Below, piece after piece: positions 8,742 to 17,066 of a stretch of 60,937 bases of DNA (the stretch's first letter is position 1; every line of letters starts with the position of its first letter). The position numbers and the translations under genes are program-made. Under the pieces are notes generated by a model. It saw only the letters and a list, made by a program, of their open reading frames with translations, made no database searches and was not told the origin of the DNA. The stretch comes from an uncultured Eubacteriales bacterium (GTDB taxonomy: Bacteria > Bacillota > Clostridia > Christensenellales > CAG-138), in NCBI GenBank assembly GCA_900319345.1, contig ONNZ01000007.1:1-60937 (forward strand). Direction: 5' to 3'.

Positions 8742-8771
8742 TTGACAAGGGAAACGGATGGGTCATATACT
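8742..8771 (+). promoter_or_regulatory. Promoter of the moeB-moeA operon
   Basis: TTGACA (8742-8747), 18-base spacer, TATACT (8766-8771), 33 bases before the moeB-like ATG. A terminator-like GCGCCC/GGGCGC hairpin plus six T (about 8696-8730) lies just upstream, possibly insulating the two divergent promoters. Confidence 0.85.
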
Positions 8772-8804
8772 TTTTTATAACGAAAGAATCGAAGGAGGAC
8801 GGCC

Positions 8805-9485
8805 ATGATCCCGGAGCGATACGCGCGGCAGCAAGCCATCGTGGGCCAGGACGGCCAGGCCCTTCTGGCGCAGAAAAGGGTGCTGATCCTGGGCTGCGGC
8901 GGCCTGGGCGGGAACCTGATCGAAAACATGCTCCGCCTGGGCGTGGGCAGCATTACGGCGCTGGACCCGGATCGGTTCGAGGCGAGCAACCTGAACCGGC
9001 AGCTCCTCAGCACGGAGCCCCTGCTGGGCGCCTCCAAGGCGGAGGCCGCCGCGGTCCGGGCCAAAGCCGTGAACCCGGCGGTGGCCTTCACAGCCCTTGC
9101 CGAGTCCTTTTCGGCGGAGAACGGGGACAGGCTGGTGGCAGGCTGCGATCTGGTGCTGGACGGGCTGGACAACGTGCCGGACCGGCTGCTGCTGGAGGAG
9201 GTCTGCGCCCGGCAGAACGTGGTCCTGGTCCATGGGGCCATTTTGGGGGAGCTGGTCCAGGTGGCGGTGGTGCCGCCGGGCTCCGGCATGCTCCATGCCC
9301 TGTACGCCAACGCCGCCTTTGGGAAGCCCTCCAAGGCCAGCGTCGCCTATACCCCCGCCTGCTGCGCCGCCATCCAGTGCGCCCAGGCCCTGAAGCTCCT
9401 ACTGGGGCAGCGGCCGCCCCTGTGGGGGAAGCTCCTGCAGCTCAATTTAGCCACCATGACAGAGGATATCCTGTCGCTGATTTGA
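8805..9485 (+). CDS. MoeB/ThiF/HesA-family adenylyltransferase
   Basis: An E1-like enzyme that adenylates the C-terminal glycine of MoaD/ThiS carriers. The 226-residue protein has the GCGGLGG nucleotide loop (27-33), the LDPDRFEASNLNRQ metal/ATP segment, and LDGLDN. It lacks the C-terminal zinc CxxC pairs and the rhodanese domain seen in some MoeB proteins. As the only such enzyme visible, it probably serves all three MoaD-like carriers. GGAGG precedes the ATG; moeA follows after 10 bases. Confidence 0.9.
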   Translation: MIPERYARQQAIVGQDGQALLAQKRVLILGCGGLGGNLIENMLRLGVGSITALDPDRFEASNLNRQLLSTEPLLGASKAEAAAVRAKAVNPAVAFTALAESFSAENGDRLVAGCDLVLDGLDNVPDRLLLEEVCARQNVVLVHGAILGELVQVAVVPPGSGMLHALYANAAFGKPSKASVAYTPACCAAIQCAQALKLLLGQRPPLWGKLLQLNLATMTEDILSLI

Positions 9486-9495
9486 GGAGGCGCCT

Positions 9496-10728
9496 ATGCT
9501 GAACGTGATCACCCTGGAGGAAGCCCTGGCGCTGATCCAACGGGAGTTCGTCCCGGCGGCGGCCCCGGAGCGAGTGCCCTTGGGCCGGGCCTTGGGTCGG
9601 ACGTTGGTGGAGGACGTCCTGTCCCAGGAGTACGTGCCGGACTTCGACCGCTCCACCGTGGACGGGTACGCCCTGCGGGCCCGGGACACCTTCGGCTGCA
9701 GCGACGCCATCCCGGCCATCCTGACCCGGCAGGGGTCCATCCGTATGGGGGAGGGGGCCGACTTCGTCCTGCAGGAGGGCTGCTGCGCTTCGATCCCCAC
9801 CGGCGGCGCTTTGCCCCAGGGGGCGGACAGCGTGGTCATGGTGGAGTATACGGAGGACTACGGGGACGGGACCGTGGGCGTGGCCAAGCCCGTGGCCCCC
9901 GGAGAGAACATGATCTTTCGCGGGGACGACGTGGGGCCTGGCAAGCGGTTGCTTCGTCAGGGGCACGTGCTGCGCCCCCAAGACATAGGGGCCCTGGCAG
10001 CCCTGGGCGTCAGCCAGGTGTCGGTATATAGACCGCTGCGGATCGGGATCCTCTCCACCGGGGACGAGCTGGTGCCCCCGGAGCAGGTCCCCGGCCCCGG
10101 CCAGATCCGGGACGTGAACAGCCTTTTGGTACAGAGCCAGCTCACCGCCTTCGGCGTGGAACCTCATTTCTACGGCATCGTGCCCGACGAGGAGGGGCGG
10201 CTCCGGGAGACGGTGGCCCGGGCTTTAGCCGAATGCGACGGGGTCATCCTCTCCGGCGGCAGCAGCGTGGGCGTGAAGGACGCTTCCGCTCGGGTGATCT
10301 CTTCCTTCGGGCCTCTGCTCTTCCACGGCCTCGCCTTGAAGCCGGGAAAGCCCACCATCCTGGGCAAGTGCGGCAACAAGCCCCTCGTCGGCCTGCCGGG
10401 CCATCCGGTGGCTGCTTTCTTCGTGACGGAGCTCTTCGTGCTGCCCCTGCTGGCCCGGCTGGGCGGCAGAGAAGGGCGGCCCCGGTGGCTCACGGCCCGG
10501 TTGACGGAGAACGTCAGCGCCAACCACGGTCGGGCCCAGTACTGCCCCTGCCGCCTCCACCGGGAGGGGGAGGAGCTGTGGGCGGAGCCCATTCGGACGA
10601 AATCGGGGCTCATCACCGCCCTCACGGGGGCGGACGGATACTTTTGCGTGGAACGGGACCGGGAGGGCCTGATGCGGGGCGCCCAGGTCGACGTGTATTG
10701 TTTAGGGGAGGAAGAAGATGGGATTTGA
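9496..10728 (+). CDS. moeA: Molybdopterin molybdenum/tungsten-transferase MoeA
   Basis: MoeA inserts the metal into adenylylated pyranopterin. At 410 residues it is full length: the domain III motif DFDRSTVDGYALRA at 53-66, the MoCF-type GDELVPP and SGGSSVGVKD regions, and a C-terminal domain IV. It overlaps the next moeA by 11 bases. With a tungstate importer downstream, the metal is likely tungsten. Confidence 0.95.
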   Translation: MLNVITLEEALALIQREFVPAAAPERVPLGRALGRTLVEDVLSQEYVPDFDRSTVDGYALRARDTFGCSDAIPAILTRQGSIRMGEGADFVLQEGCCASIPTGGALPQGADSVVMVEYTEDYGDGTVGVAKPVAPGENMIFRGDDVGPGKRLLRQGHVLRPQDIGALAALGVSQVSVYRPLRIGILSTGDELVPPEQVPGPGQIRDVNSLLVQSQLTAFGVEPHFYGIVPDEEGRLRETVARALAECDGVILSGGSSVGVKDASARVISSFGPLLFHGLALKPGKPTILGKCGNKPLVGLPGHPVAAFFVTELFVLPLLARLGGREGRPRWLTARLTENVSANHGRAQYCPCRLHREGEELWAEPIRTKSGLITALTGADGYFCVERDREGLMRGAQVDVYCLGEEEDGI

Positions 10729-12643
10729 GTTCTTGACCAACACGCCCCTGGAGGAAGCCAGGAGATCGTACCTGCAGGCCCTGGAGGCGCTGGGGTTCGC
10801 CAGCGAGCCGGAGACGGTGCCGGTCCAGGAGGCCTGCGGCCGGATCACCGCCCAGGCGGTATACGCCCACGGCTGCGCCCCCCACTACGCGGCCAGCGCC
10901 ATGGACGGCATCGCCGTTCGGGCGGCGGACACCTTCGGGGCCACGGACACCACGCCCGTGGTGCTGACGCCGGATCGGTTCACCGTGGTGGACACGGGGG
11001 ACCAGATCCCCGAGGACTGCGACGCCGTGGTCATGGTGGAGGAGATCGTGCCCCAGGCGGACGGGTCCGTCATGATCCATGGGGCGGCGGCCCCTTGGCA
11101 GCACATCCGCCAAATCGGGGAGGACGTGTGCGCCGGGGAGATGATCCTGCCCGGCTACACCACCGTGTCCCCCGCCGCCATCGGCGCCATGATCGCGGGC
11201 GGCGTGCTGCAAGTCCCCGTCATCCGGCGGCCCGTCGTCGGCATCATCCCTACGGGGGACGAGATCGTGTCCCCCTGCGCCGACCCGGAGCCCGGCCAAA
11301 TCCTGGAATTTAACGGCGCCATCTTCTCCGCCATGGTCCGGGAATGGGGGGCCGAGCCCCGGCTGTATCCCATCGTCCCCGACAAATTCGACCTGATCGA
11401 GGCCGCCCTGGGCAAGGCGGCTGAAGAATGCGACATGGTCCTGCTGAACGCCGGCTCCTCCGCCGGGCGGGAGGACTATTCCGCCGCCGCCATCGGGGCT
11501 CTTGGACAGGTATTCTGCCACGGCCTTGCCATGAAGCCCGGCAAGCCCGCCATCCTGGGGGCCATCGGCAAAAAGCCCGTGCTGGGCGTGCCCGGCTACC
11601 CGGTGTCCGGCATTTTGGTCATCGAGGAGCTGCTCCGGCCGGTGGTGGACCGCTGGTTCCACCGGTGTCCCGCCCTTCGGCCTACCGCCCTTGCCACCCT
11701 GACCCGGCCCGTGGTGTCCGGCCTCAAATACGAGGAGTTCGTCCGGGTCCGCATGGGCTACGTGGGGGACAAGCTCATGGCCTCCCCCCTGAACCGAGGC
11801 GCGGGCGTGGTCTCCTCCTTCATGAAAGCGGACGGCATATTGCGCATCCCCCAGGGCCGGGAAGGCTATGAAGCGGGGGACCAGGTACAGATACGGCTCC
11901 TCAGCCCCCTGGAGAAGCTGAAGAACACCCTGGTGGTCATCGGCAGCCACGACCCCCTGCTGGACGAGGTGGGGAACCTGCTGCATATGGCCGACCCGGG
12001 CCTATATATGAGCTCCTCCCACGTGGGGTCCATGGGCGGCATCATGGCCGTGCGCCGGGGCGAGGCCCACGCCGCCGGGTGCCACCTGCTGGACACGGAG
12101 ACGGGCCGCTACAACGTCTCCTTTCTGCGCAAGTATTTCCCCAACGGCGGGGTGAAGCTGATCCGCTGCGTGGGAAGGAACCAGGGGCTCATGGTGGCCG
12201 CCGGGAACCCCCTGGGCATCCGTTCGTTTTCAGACATCGCCCGGTCGGGCATCCGGTACGTGAACCGGCAGAAGGGCTCCGGCACCCGCATTTTGGCCGA
12301 TTATCTCTGCAAGGAGAACGGCCTCGTTCAGGACAGCATCTACGGCTACGACCGGGAGGAGCTGACCCACACCTCCGTGGCGGCCCAGATCGCCGGGGGC
12401 AGTGCCGACGCGGGCATGGGCATCTATTCCGCCGCCAAGCTCTACGGCCTGGACTTTTTGCCCATCTGCATCGAGGAATACGACCTGCTGATCCCGGACG
12501 GCGCCTACGACACGCCCCTCGTTCAGCGGCTGCTGGCGGTGCTGAAGAGCGACGCCTTCCGGGATAAGCTCATGGACATGGGCGGCTACACCCTGGACCG
12601 CCCCGGCCAGATCATCCCCTACCTGGAAGATGAAGACCGTTGA
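10718..12643 (+). CDS. MoeA fused to a periplasmic-binding-protein-like domain
   Basis: The 641-residue protein carries a complete second MoeA (residues 1 to about 400; SAMDGIAVRA near 63-72, GDEIVSP, MKPGKPAILG) followed by a COG1910-type binding-protein domain (about 408-640; SSHVGSMGG, KGSGTRILADY, SAAKLYGLDFLP). No signal peptide exists, so the binding domain is cytoplasmic and could sense or hand over tungstate/molybdate or bound cofactor. Such MoeA-PBP fusions are known in Clostridia and archaea. The tandem with a plain moeA suggests separate metal specificities or substrates. Its 3' end overlaps the following FAD gene by 14 bases. Confidence 0.92.
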   Translation: MGFEFLTNTPLEEARRSYLQALEALGFASEPETVPVQEACGRITAQAVYAHGCAPHYAASAMDGIAVRAADTFGATDTTPVVLTPDRFTVVDTGDQIPEDCDAVVMVEEIVPQADGSVMIHGAAAPWQHIRQIGEDVCAGEMILPGYTTVSPAAIGAMIAGGVLQVPVIRRPVVGIIPTGDEIVSPCADPEPGQILEFNGAIFSAMVREWGAEPRLYPIVPDKFDLIEAALGKAAEECDMVLLNAGSSAGREDYSAAAIGALGQVFCHGLAMKPGKPAILGAIGKKPVLGVPGYPVSGILVIEELLRPVVDRWFHRCPALRPTALATLTRPVVSGLKYEEFVRVRMGYVGDKLMASPLNRGAGVVSSFMKADGILRIPQGREGYEAGDQVQIRLLSPLEKLKNTLVVIGSHDPLLDEVGNLLHMADPGLYMSSSHVGSMGGIMAVRRGEAHAAGCHLLDTETGRYNVSFLRKYFPNGGVKLIRCVGRNQGLMVAAGNPLGIRSFSDIARSGIRYVNRQKGSGTRILADYLCKENGLVQDSIYGYDREELTHTSVAAQIAGGSADAGMGIYSAAKLYGLDFLPICIEEYDLLIPDGAYDTPLVQRLLAVLKSDAFRDKLMDMGGYTLDRPGQIIPYLEDEDR

Positions 12644-13958
12644 CGTGGCGGTGATCGGCGGCGGCGTCCTGGGATGCTTCGCCGCACGAAACCTGACAAG
12701 ATTTCGGCTGGACGTGGTCCTCATCGAGGCGGCGGAGGACCTGTGCACCGGCGTCACCCGGGCCAACTCCGCCGTGGTGTACCCGGGCTGCGACAACCGT
12801 CCCGGGAGCATGAAGGCCGCCCTGACGGTGCGGGCTAACGCCTCCTTCGATCGCCTGTGCGGGGAGCTGGAGGTGCCCTTCTCCCGCTGCGGGAGCCTGA
12901 TGACGGCCTATGGCCCCCAGGGCGAGGCCGTCCTGCGAAAGAAGCTGGACCAGGGCCAGAAAAACGGCGTGCCGGGGCTTCGGCTCCTGTCCGGCGACGA
13001 GGCCCGGGACAGGGAGCCCATGCTCTCCCGGGCGGTCAGCGCTGCCCTGTGGGCCCCCACCACCGGCACCGTGAATCCCTGGCAGCTGGGCATCGCCGCC
13101 TTCGAGAGCGCCAAGGCGAACGGCTGTGAAACCATGCTCCGCGCCCCGGTGGTCTCCATAGCCAAGGCGGAGGGCCTCTATCGCATCGAAACGACCCGGG
13201 GGGAAGTCGCCGCCCGGGCTGTGGTGAACTGCGGCGGTCTCTATGCGGTGCAAATCCAGGAATTGATCTATCCGTCACCGGTCCGGCTTCGGCTGGACGG
13301 GGCGGATTTTTTGGTATTCGACCCCCTGACGCTCCGGCCCGGCCACATCCTCTTCGAGGAGACGGAGGCGGGGAAGGGCGTCACGGCGGTGCCCTGCCCG
13401 GAGGGGAACCTGCTGCTGGATTCGCCGCCCCGGCCCTATGAGCCCCACTTCGCCACCACCCGGGAGGGCCTGGACACCATCCGAGCCCACGGGGTCCGGC
13501 TGCTGCCCGATCTGGACTTCGGGGCCGTGATCCGCTCCTTCGGCGGCGTTCGGCCCAACCCGGAGGGAGTGGACGGCCGGGACATCCGGGATTTCTGCAT
13601 CCAGCGGCCCGCCCCCACCTTCTGGAGCCTGGTGGGCGTCAAGACCCCGGGGCTCACCTGCGCCAACGAGTTGGGGGCCCTCGTGGCCGGGGAATGCGCG
13701 GCAGTCCTGGGCGCGGAGAGAAACGAAGCTTTTCGCCCGGAGCGACGGGCCATCCATCCGGCCCCGGGTTCGCCCCTCGTCTGCCGCTGCGAGGGCGTGA
13801 GCCGAGACGCGGTCATCGAGGCCATCCGCCGGGGCGCCGTCACCGTGGACGGGGTCAAGCGCCGGGTAGGCGCCGGCATGGGCCGGTGCCAGGGCGCCCG
13901 TTGCGCCTACGAGATCGAACAGCTGTTGAAGGAGTGCGTCCATGGCGGAACGGTATGA
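12630..13958 (+). CDS. FAD-dependent oxidoreductase, GlpA-like, with C-terminal [2Fe-2S] BFD-type domain
   Basis: The 442-residue protein begins with the FAD dinucleotide fold (VIGGGVLGCFAARNL, 8-22) of the DAO/anaerobic glycerol-3-phosphate dehydrogenase group. The C-terminal 55 residues form a BFD-like cluster domain with CRC, then MGRCQGARC. In glycerol-3-phosphate operons the family is followed by a flavin disulfide-reductase-like subunit, as here (17-base overlap). Embedding in a tungsten island suggests it moves electrons between an AOR-linked metabolite and NAD(P) or ferredoxin rather than serving glycerol; that is inference. It resembles L-2-hydroxyglutarate oxidases too. Confidence 0.85.
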   Translation: MKTVDVAVIGGGVLGCFAARNLTRFRLDVVLIEAAEDLCTGVTRANSAVVYPGCDNRPGSMKAALTVRANASFDRLCGELEVPFSRCGSLMTAYGPQGEAVLRKKLDQGQKNGVPGLRLLSGDEARDREPMLSRAVSAALWAPTTGTVNPWQLGIAAFESAKANGCETMLRAPVVSIAKAEGLYRIETTRGEVAARAVVNCGGLYAVQIQELIYPSPVRLRLDGADFLVFDPLTLRPGHILFEETEAGKGVTAVPCPEGNLLLDSPPRPYEPHFATTREGLDTIRAHGVRLLPDLDFGAVIRSFGGVRPNPEGVDGRDIRDFCIQRPAPTFWSLVGVKTPGLTCANELGALVAGECAAVLGAERNEAFRPERRAIHPAPGSPLVCRCEGVSRDAVIEAIRRGAVTVDGVKRRVGAGMGRCQGARCAYEIEQLLKECVHGGTV

Positions 13959-14787
13959 CGTGCTGATCGTAGGCGGCGGCGGAGCGGGCGTCGCCGCGGC
14001 CAAGGCCCTGTGGGCGGCGGGCTGCCGGTCAGCGGCCCTGGTGGAGGAGAAGCCCTGTTTGGGCGGCATCCTTCGCCAATGCGTCCATCCCGGCTTCGGC
14101 CCCGGCCTGGACGGCCGAGCCTACGCCGCCGGCCTGCTGCAGGATTTCCCGCCGGAGTTCCCCTGCTATTTGGGAGCCACCGTCACCGCCCTGGAGCCGG
14201 ATCGGACCGCCGTGCTCTTCGACGGCAGGGAGATCGGCTTCCGCGTGTTGATCCTGGCCACCGGCTGCCGGGAGATCCCCTTTGGCGCCCTCCACGTGGT
14301 GGGGACCCGGCCTCGGGGCGTCTTTACGGCGGGGCAGATGCAGGAGATGATCAACTGCCACGGCTTTGTGCCCCGGGGGCCCGCGGTCATCCTGGGCAGC
14401 GGCGACATCGGCCTCGTCATGGCCTGGCAGCTGCTTCGGCTGGATCTCTCCGTCACCCTGGTGGAGCAGGCGGATCGGATGACGGGCCTCCTGCAAAACC
14501 AGGAGCGGCTGGCGGGGCTGCCCCTTCGGTTCGTTCCCGACGCCACCGTTCGGGAGATCCAGGGGTTCCCGGACCTTACGGGCGTGGTCCTGTCCGACGG
14601 GCAGACGGTCCCCTGCCGGACCCTGCTGTCGGCCGTGGGTTTGAAGCCGGAACGGGAGCTGCTGCCCGCGGGCGTGCCGGAGTGGGCCGTGCTGGCGGGG
14701 AACTGCAGCCGCATCCATCCCCGGATCGAAAGCGTGCTGAGGGAGGGGGAGCAGGCGGCGGGCCAGGCCCTGATGAAACTCCGCTGA
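13942..14787 (+). CDS. Compact FAD/NAD(P)-binding oxidoreductase
   Basis: A two-dinucleotide-fold flavoprotein: FAD site IVGGGGAGVAAA near 9-20 and NAD(P) site ILGSGDIGLVMAW near 151-163, with QCVHPGFG between. At 281 residues it is well shorter than the roughly 420-residue partners usually found beside GlpA-like proteins in Clostridia. The frame is clean and ends naturally, so it is probably a compact version rather than a broken gene. The third, DUF1667-type cysteine-rich subunit usual in such operons is absent. It overlaps the preceding FAD gene. Confidence 0.85.
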   Translation: MAERYDVLIVGGGGAGVAAAKALWAAGCRSAALVEEKPCLGGILRQCVHPGFGPGLDGRAYAAGLLQDFPPEFPCYLGATVTALEPDRTAVLFDGREIGFRVLILATGCREIPFGALHVVGTRPRGVFTAGQMQEMINCHGFVPRGPAVILGSGDIGLVMAWQLLRLDLSVTLVEQADRMTGLLQNQERLAGLPLRFVPDATVREIQGFPDLTGVVLSDGQTVPCRTLLSAVGLKPERELLPAGVPEWAVLAGNCSRIHPRIESVLREGEQAAGQALMKLR

Positions 14788-14803
14788 ATATGGGCTTTCA
14801 CTG

Positions 14804-14832
14804 TTTACTTTCTCCTTTCAAAATGATATATT
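14804..14832 (+). promoter_or_regulatory. Candidate promoter of AOR 3
   Basis: TTTACT (14804-14809), 17 bases, TATATT (14827-14832), 34 bases before the AOR 3 ATG. The stretch is conspicuously AT-rich for this region. Confidence 0.6.
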
Positions 14833-14865
14833 GTTAGCAGATAACGACCTCATGGGAGGTAGCGC

Positions 14866-16794
14866 ATGGCGACGAGATTCGGCGGATATATGGGCCGGGT
14901 GGTCCTGGTGGACCTGACCAGCCAAACCGTGGCGGAGTACCCCTGGACCGACGAGGACAGGGAGAAGTACATCGGCGGCAAGATCATGGCTGCCAAGGTT
15001 TTGAGCGACCATCTGACCGGCCAGGAGCAGCCCTTCTCGGAGGAGAACTGGATCGTGGTCTCCACGGGCCCCCTGACGGGCACGGGCGCGCCCTCCTCGG
15101 GCCGGTTCGATCTCTCCTGCATCTCCCCCCAGACAGGGATCCTCACCTCTTCCAACTGCGGCGGCAGCTTCGGCTATCACTTGAAGAAGGCGGGCATCGA
15201 CGCCCTCATCCTGAAGGGCCGGTGTGAGAAGCATACCTGGCTGGAGATCGACAACGGCCGGTTCACCTTCCACGACGCGGACGAGGACGGGCTCTGGGGA
15301 TTGAAGGTCACCGAGGGCCAGGAGAAGCTGGAATCGCTCCTGGTGAAGCAGTGGGGCGCCCGGCGGGCCTTCGGTCAGCTGATGATCGGGCCCGGAGGCG
15401 AGAACCTGGTCCTCTACAGCGCCGTCCTCAGCGGCGAACGGGCGGCGGGCCGCACGGGCGTGGGCGCGGTGTTCGGCTGGAAGAACCTGAAGGCCATTGC
15501 CGCCACCGGTACCCACGAGATCCGGGTGGCCCATCCCGAAAAGAACGAAAAGTGGAACCAAAAGTGGTTCCAATACCTGCGCAAACACCCTCTCACCGGC
15601 AACCAGCTGCCCCGGATGGGCACGGCGGGCCTGGTCAGCGCCATGCAGATGCGGGGCATGCTGGCCACCAAGAATTACAGCGCCGGTCGGTACGACCAGT
15701 TCGAGCTGGTCAACGGCGAGACCCTGGCGGAGGAGCAGAACATCGTCAACAAGGGCTGCCTCACCTGCCCCATCAAGTGCGCCCGGACCGTGGACGTGAA
15801 GGGCCGGGAGGTGAAGGGGCCGGAGCTGGAGACGTTGGTCCTGCTGGGGGGCGGCATCTGCAACGACAATCTCGGAGACATCCTCCGCTGGAACAACGAG
15901 CTGGACGAGCTGGGCCTCGATACCATCTCCTGCGCCAGCACCATCGCCTATGCCATGGAGGCCAACGAGAAGGACCTCTGGGACAACGGGTTGAAGTTCG
16001 GAGAGACGGCGGGCTTAAGCCAGCTCTTCGAGGACATCGCCCATCGGCGGGGCATCGGGAACGAGCTCGCTGAGGGGAGCCGCCGCCTGTCGAAGAAATA
16101 CGGCGGGGCGGAGTTCGCCATCCAGTCCAAGGGGCTGGAGCTGGCGGCCTACGAGCCCCGGCGGGCCGTGGGCCAGGGCCTTGGGTACGCCGTCAGCAAC
16201 CGGGGCGGCTGCCACCTGAACGGCGGCTACCTGGTCATCTTGGAGGGCCTGGGCCTCTTCACCAACCCCCAGACGCCCCACGCCAAGGCGGACTTCACCA
16301 TGCTCTTTCAGGATCTGATGGAGATGATCTCCGCCACGGGTCAATGTTTGTTCACCTCCTACGGCTTCTTCCCGGGCTTCCTCATCACCCGGCCCAACGG
16401 CGTGGTGACCAAGATCGTCAACGGGGCCATCCCCTTCATCGGCTGGGCCCTGCGGTTCATGAACAAGTGCCCCCGGGCCCTGGCCCTTCATCTGCCCGTG
16501 TTCCAGCAGACGAAGGCCATGATCTACGCCGTGGGCATGAAGATGAACTTCGGCAAGTACATCCGCTGCGGCGAGCGGGGCTACACCCTGGATCGGTGGG
16601 TGTCCACCCGGTTCGGTATCCGCGCCAAGGACGATTCTCTGCCCAAGCGTCTAACGGACGTAGCCCAGGACCCCAAGGATCCCCGGACCAAGGTGCCCCT
16701 GGAGAAGATGAAGAAGACCTACTATCGGGCCCGGGGTTGGGACCAGGACGGGGTGCCCACGGAGCGGACGCTGAAGAAGCTGGGGATCCTGTGA
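14866..16794 (+). CDS. Aldehyde:ferredoxin oxidoreductase family tungstoenzyme (AOR 3)
   Basis: A 642-residue AOR-family enzyme. Pterin-domain features include YIGGKIMAAKVL and SNCGGSFGYH; the usual SPLTGG is replaced by SPQTGI. The cluster ligands are Cys298, Cys301 and Cys305 (CLTCPIKC), with a candidate fourth Cys in ATGQCLF near 491. The gene is followed by its own MoaD-like carrier and a polyferredoxin/iron-alcohol dehydrogenase, so the unit may interconvert an acid, aldehyde and alcohol (AOR plus ADH), a coupling known in acid-reducing anaerobes. GGGAGG precedes ATG 14866. Confidence 0.93.
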   Translation: MATRFGGYMGRVVLVDLTSQTVAEYPWTDEDREKYIGGKIMAAKVLSDHLTGQEQPFSEENWIVVSTGPLTGTGAPSSGRFDLSCISPQTGILTSSNCGGSFGYHLKKAGIDALILKGRCEKHTWLEIDNGRFTFHDADEDGLWGLKVTEGQEKLESLLVKQWGARRAFGQLMIGPGGENLVLYSAVLSGERAAGRTGVGAVFGWKNLKAIAATGTHEIRVAHPEKNEKWNQKWFQYLRKHPLTGNQLPRMGTAGLVSAMQMRGMLATKNYSAGRYDQFELVNGETLAEEQNIVNKGCLTCPIKCARTVDVKGREVKGPELETLVLLGGGICNDNLGDILRWNNELDELGLDTISCASTIAYAMEANEKDLWDNGLKFGETAGLSQLFEDIAHRRGIGNELAEGSRRLSKKYGGAEFAIQSKGLELAAYEPRRAVGQGLGYAVSNRGGCHLNGGYLVILEGLGLFTNPQTPHAKADFTMLFQDLMEMISATGQCLFTSYGFFPGFLITRPNGVVTKIVNGAIPFIGWALRFMNKCPRALALHLPVFQQTKAMIYAVGMKMNFGKYIRCGERGYTLDRWVSTRFGIRAKDDSLPKRLTDVAQDPKDPRTKVPLEKMKKTYYRARGWDQDGVPTERTLKKLGIL

Positions 16795-16807
16795 AGGAGG
16801 TGCGGAT

Positions 16808-17062
16808 ATGGTGCATGTGAAGCTGTTCGGCCTGCTGCGGCTGGACACGGGCCTCAAGGAGCTGAACGCCCAGGCCGCCACGGTGGGGGACCTGTACCCC
16901 ATCCTGCTGGTGGAGGCGAAGCGCGTGAAGCCGTCCACCACGGTCACCGCCAAGGACGTGGACGGATGCGTTATTTTGATCAACGGAAAGCAGGGCAAGA
17001 AGAGCAGCCGCCTGAAGGACGGGGACGAGGTTCTCCTCATGAGTCCGGTGTGCGGAGGGTAG
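16808..17062 (+). CDS. MoaD/ThiS-family sulfur carrier paired with AOR 3
   Basis: An 84-residue beta-grasp protein ending in CGG, following AOR 3 by 13 bases with a GAAGGAGG ribosome site. It is the third carrier in the window, each tied to one AOR. A GKQGKKSSRLKDGDEV stretch precedes the C-terminal strand, as in archaeal and clostridial AOR-linked MoaD proteins. Confidence 0.88.
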   Translation: MVHVKLFGLLRLDTGLKELNAQAATVGDLYPILLVEAKRVKPSTTVTAKDVDGCVILINGKQGKKSSRLKDGDEVLLMSPVCGG

Positions 17063-17066
17063 AGCT

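Noticed and set aside
12630-14787. Naming the FAD pair glpA/glpB
   Set aside because: Context is a tungsten cofactor island, no glycerol genes are nearby, and the second protein is not GlpB-like, so specific gene names would mislead.
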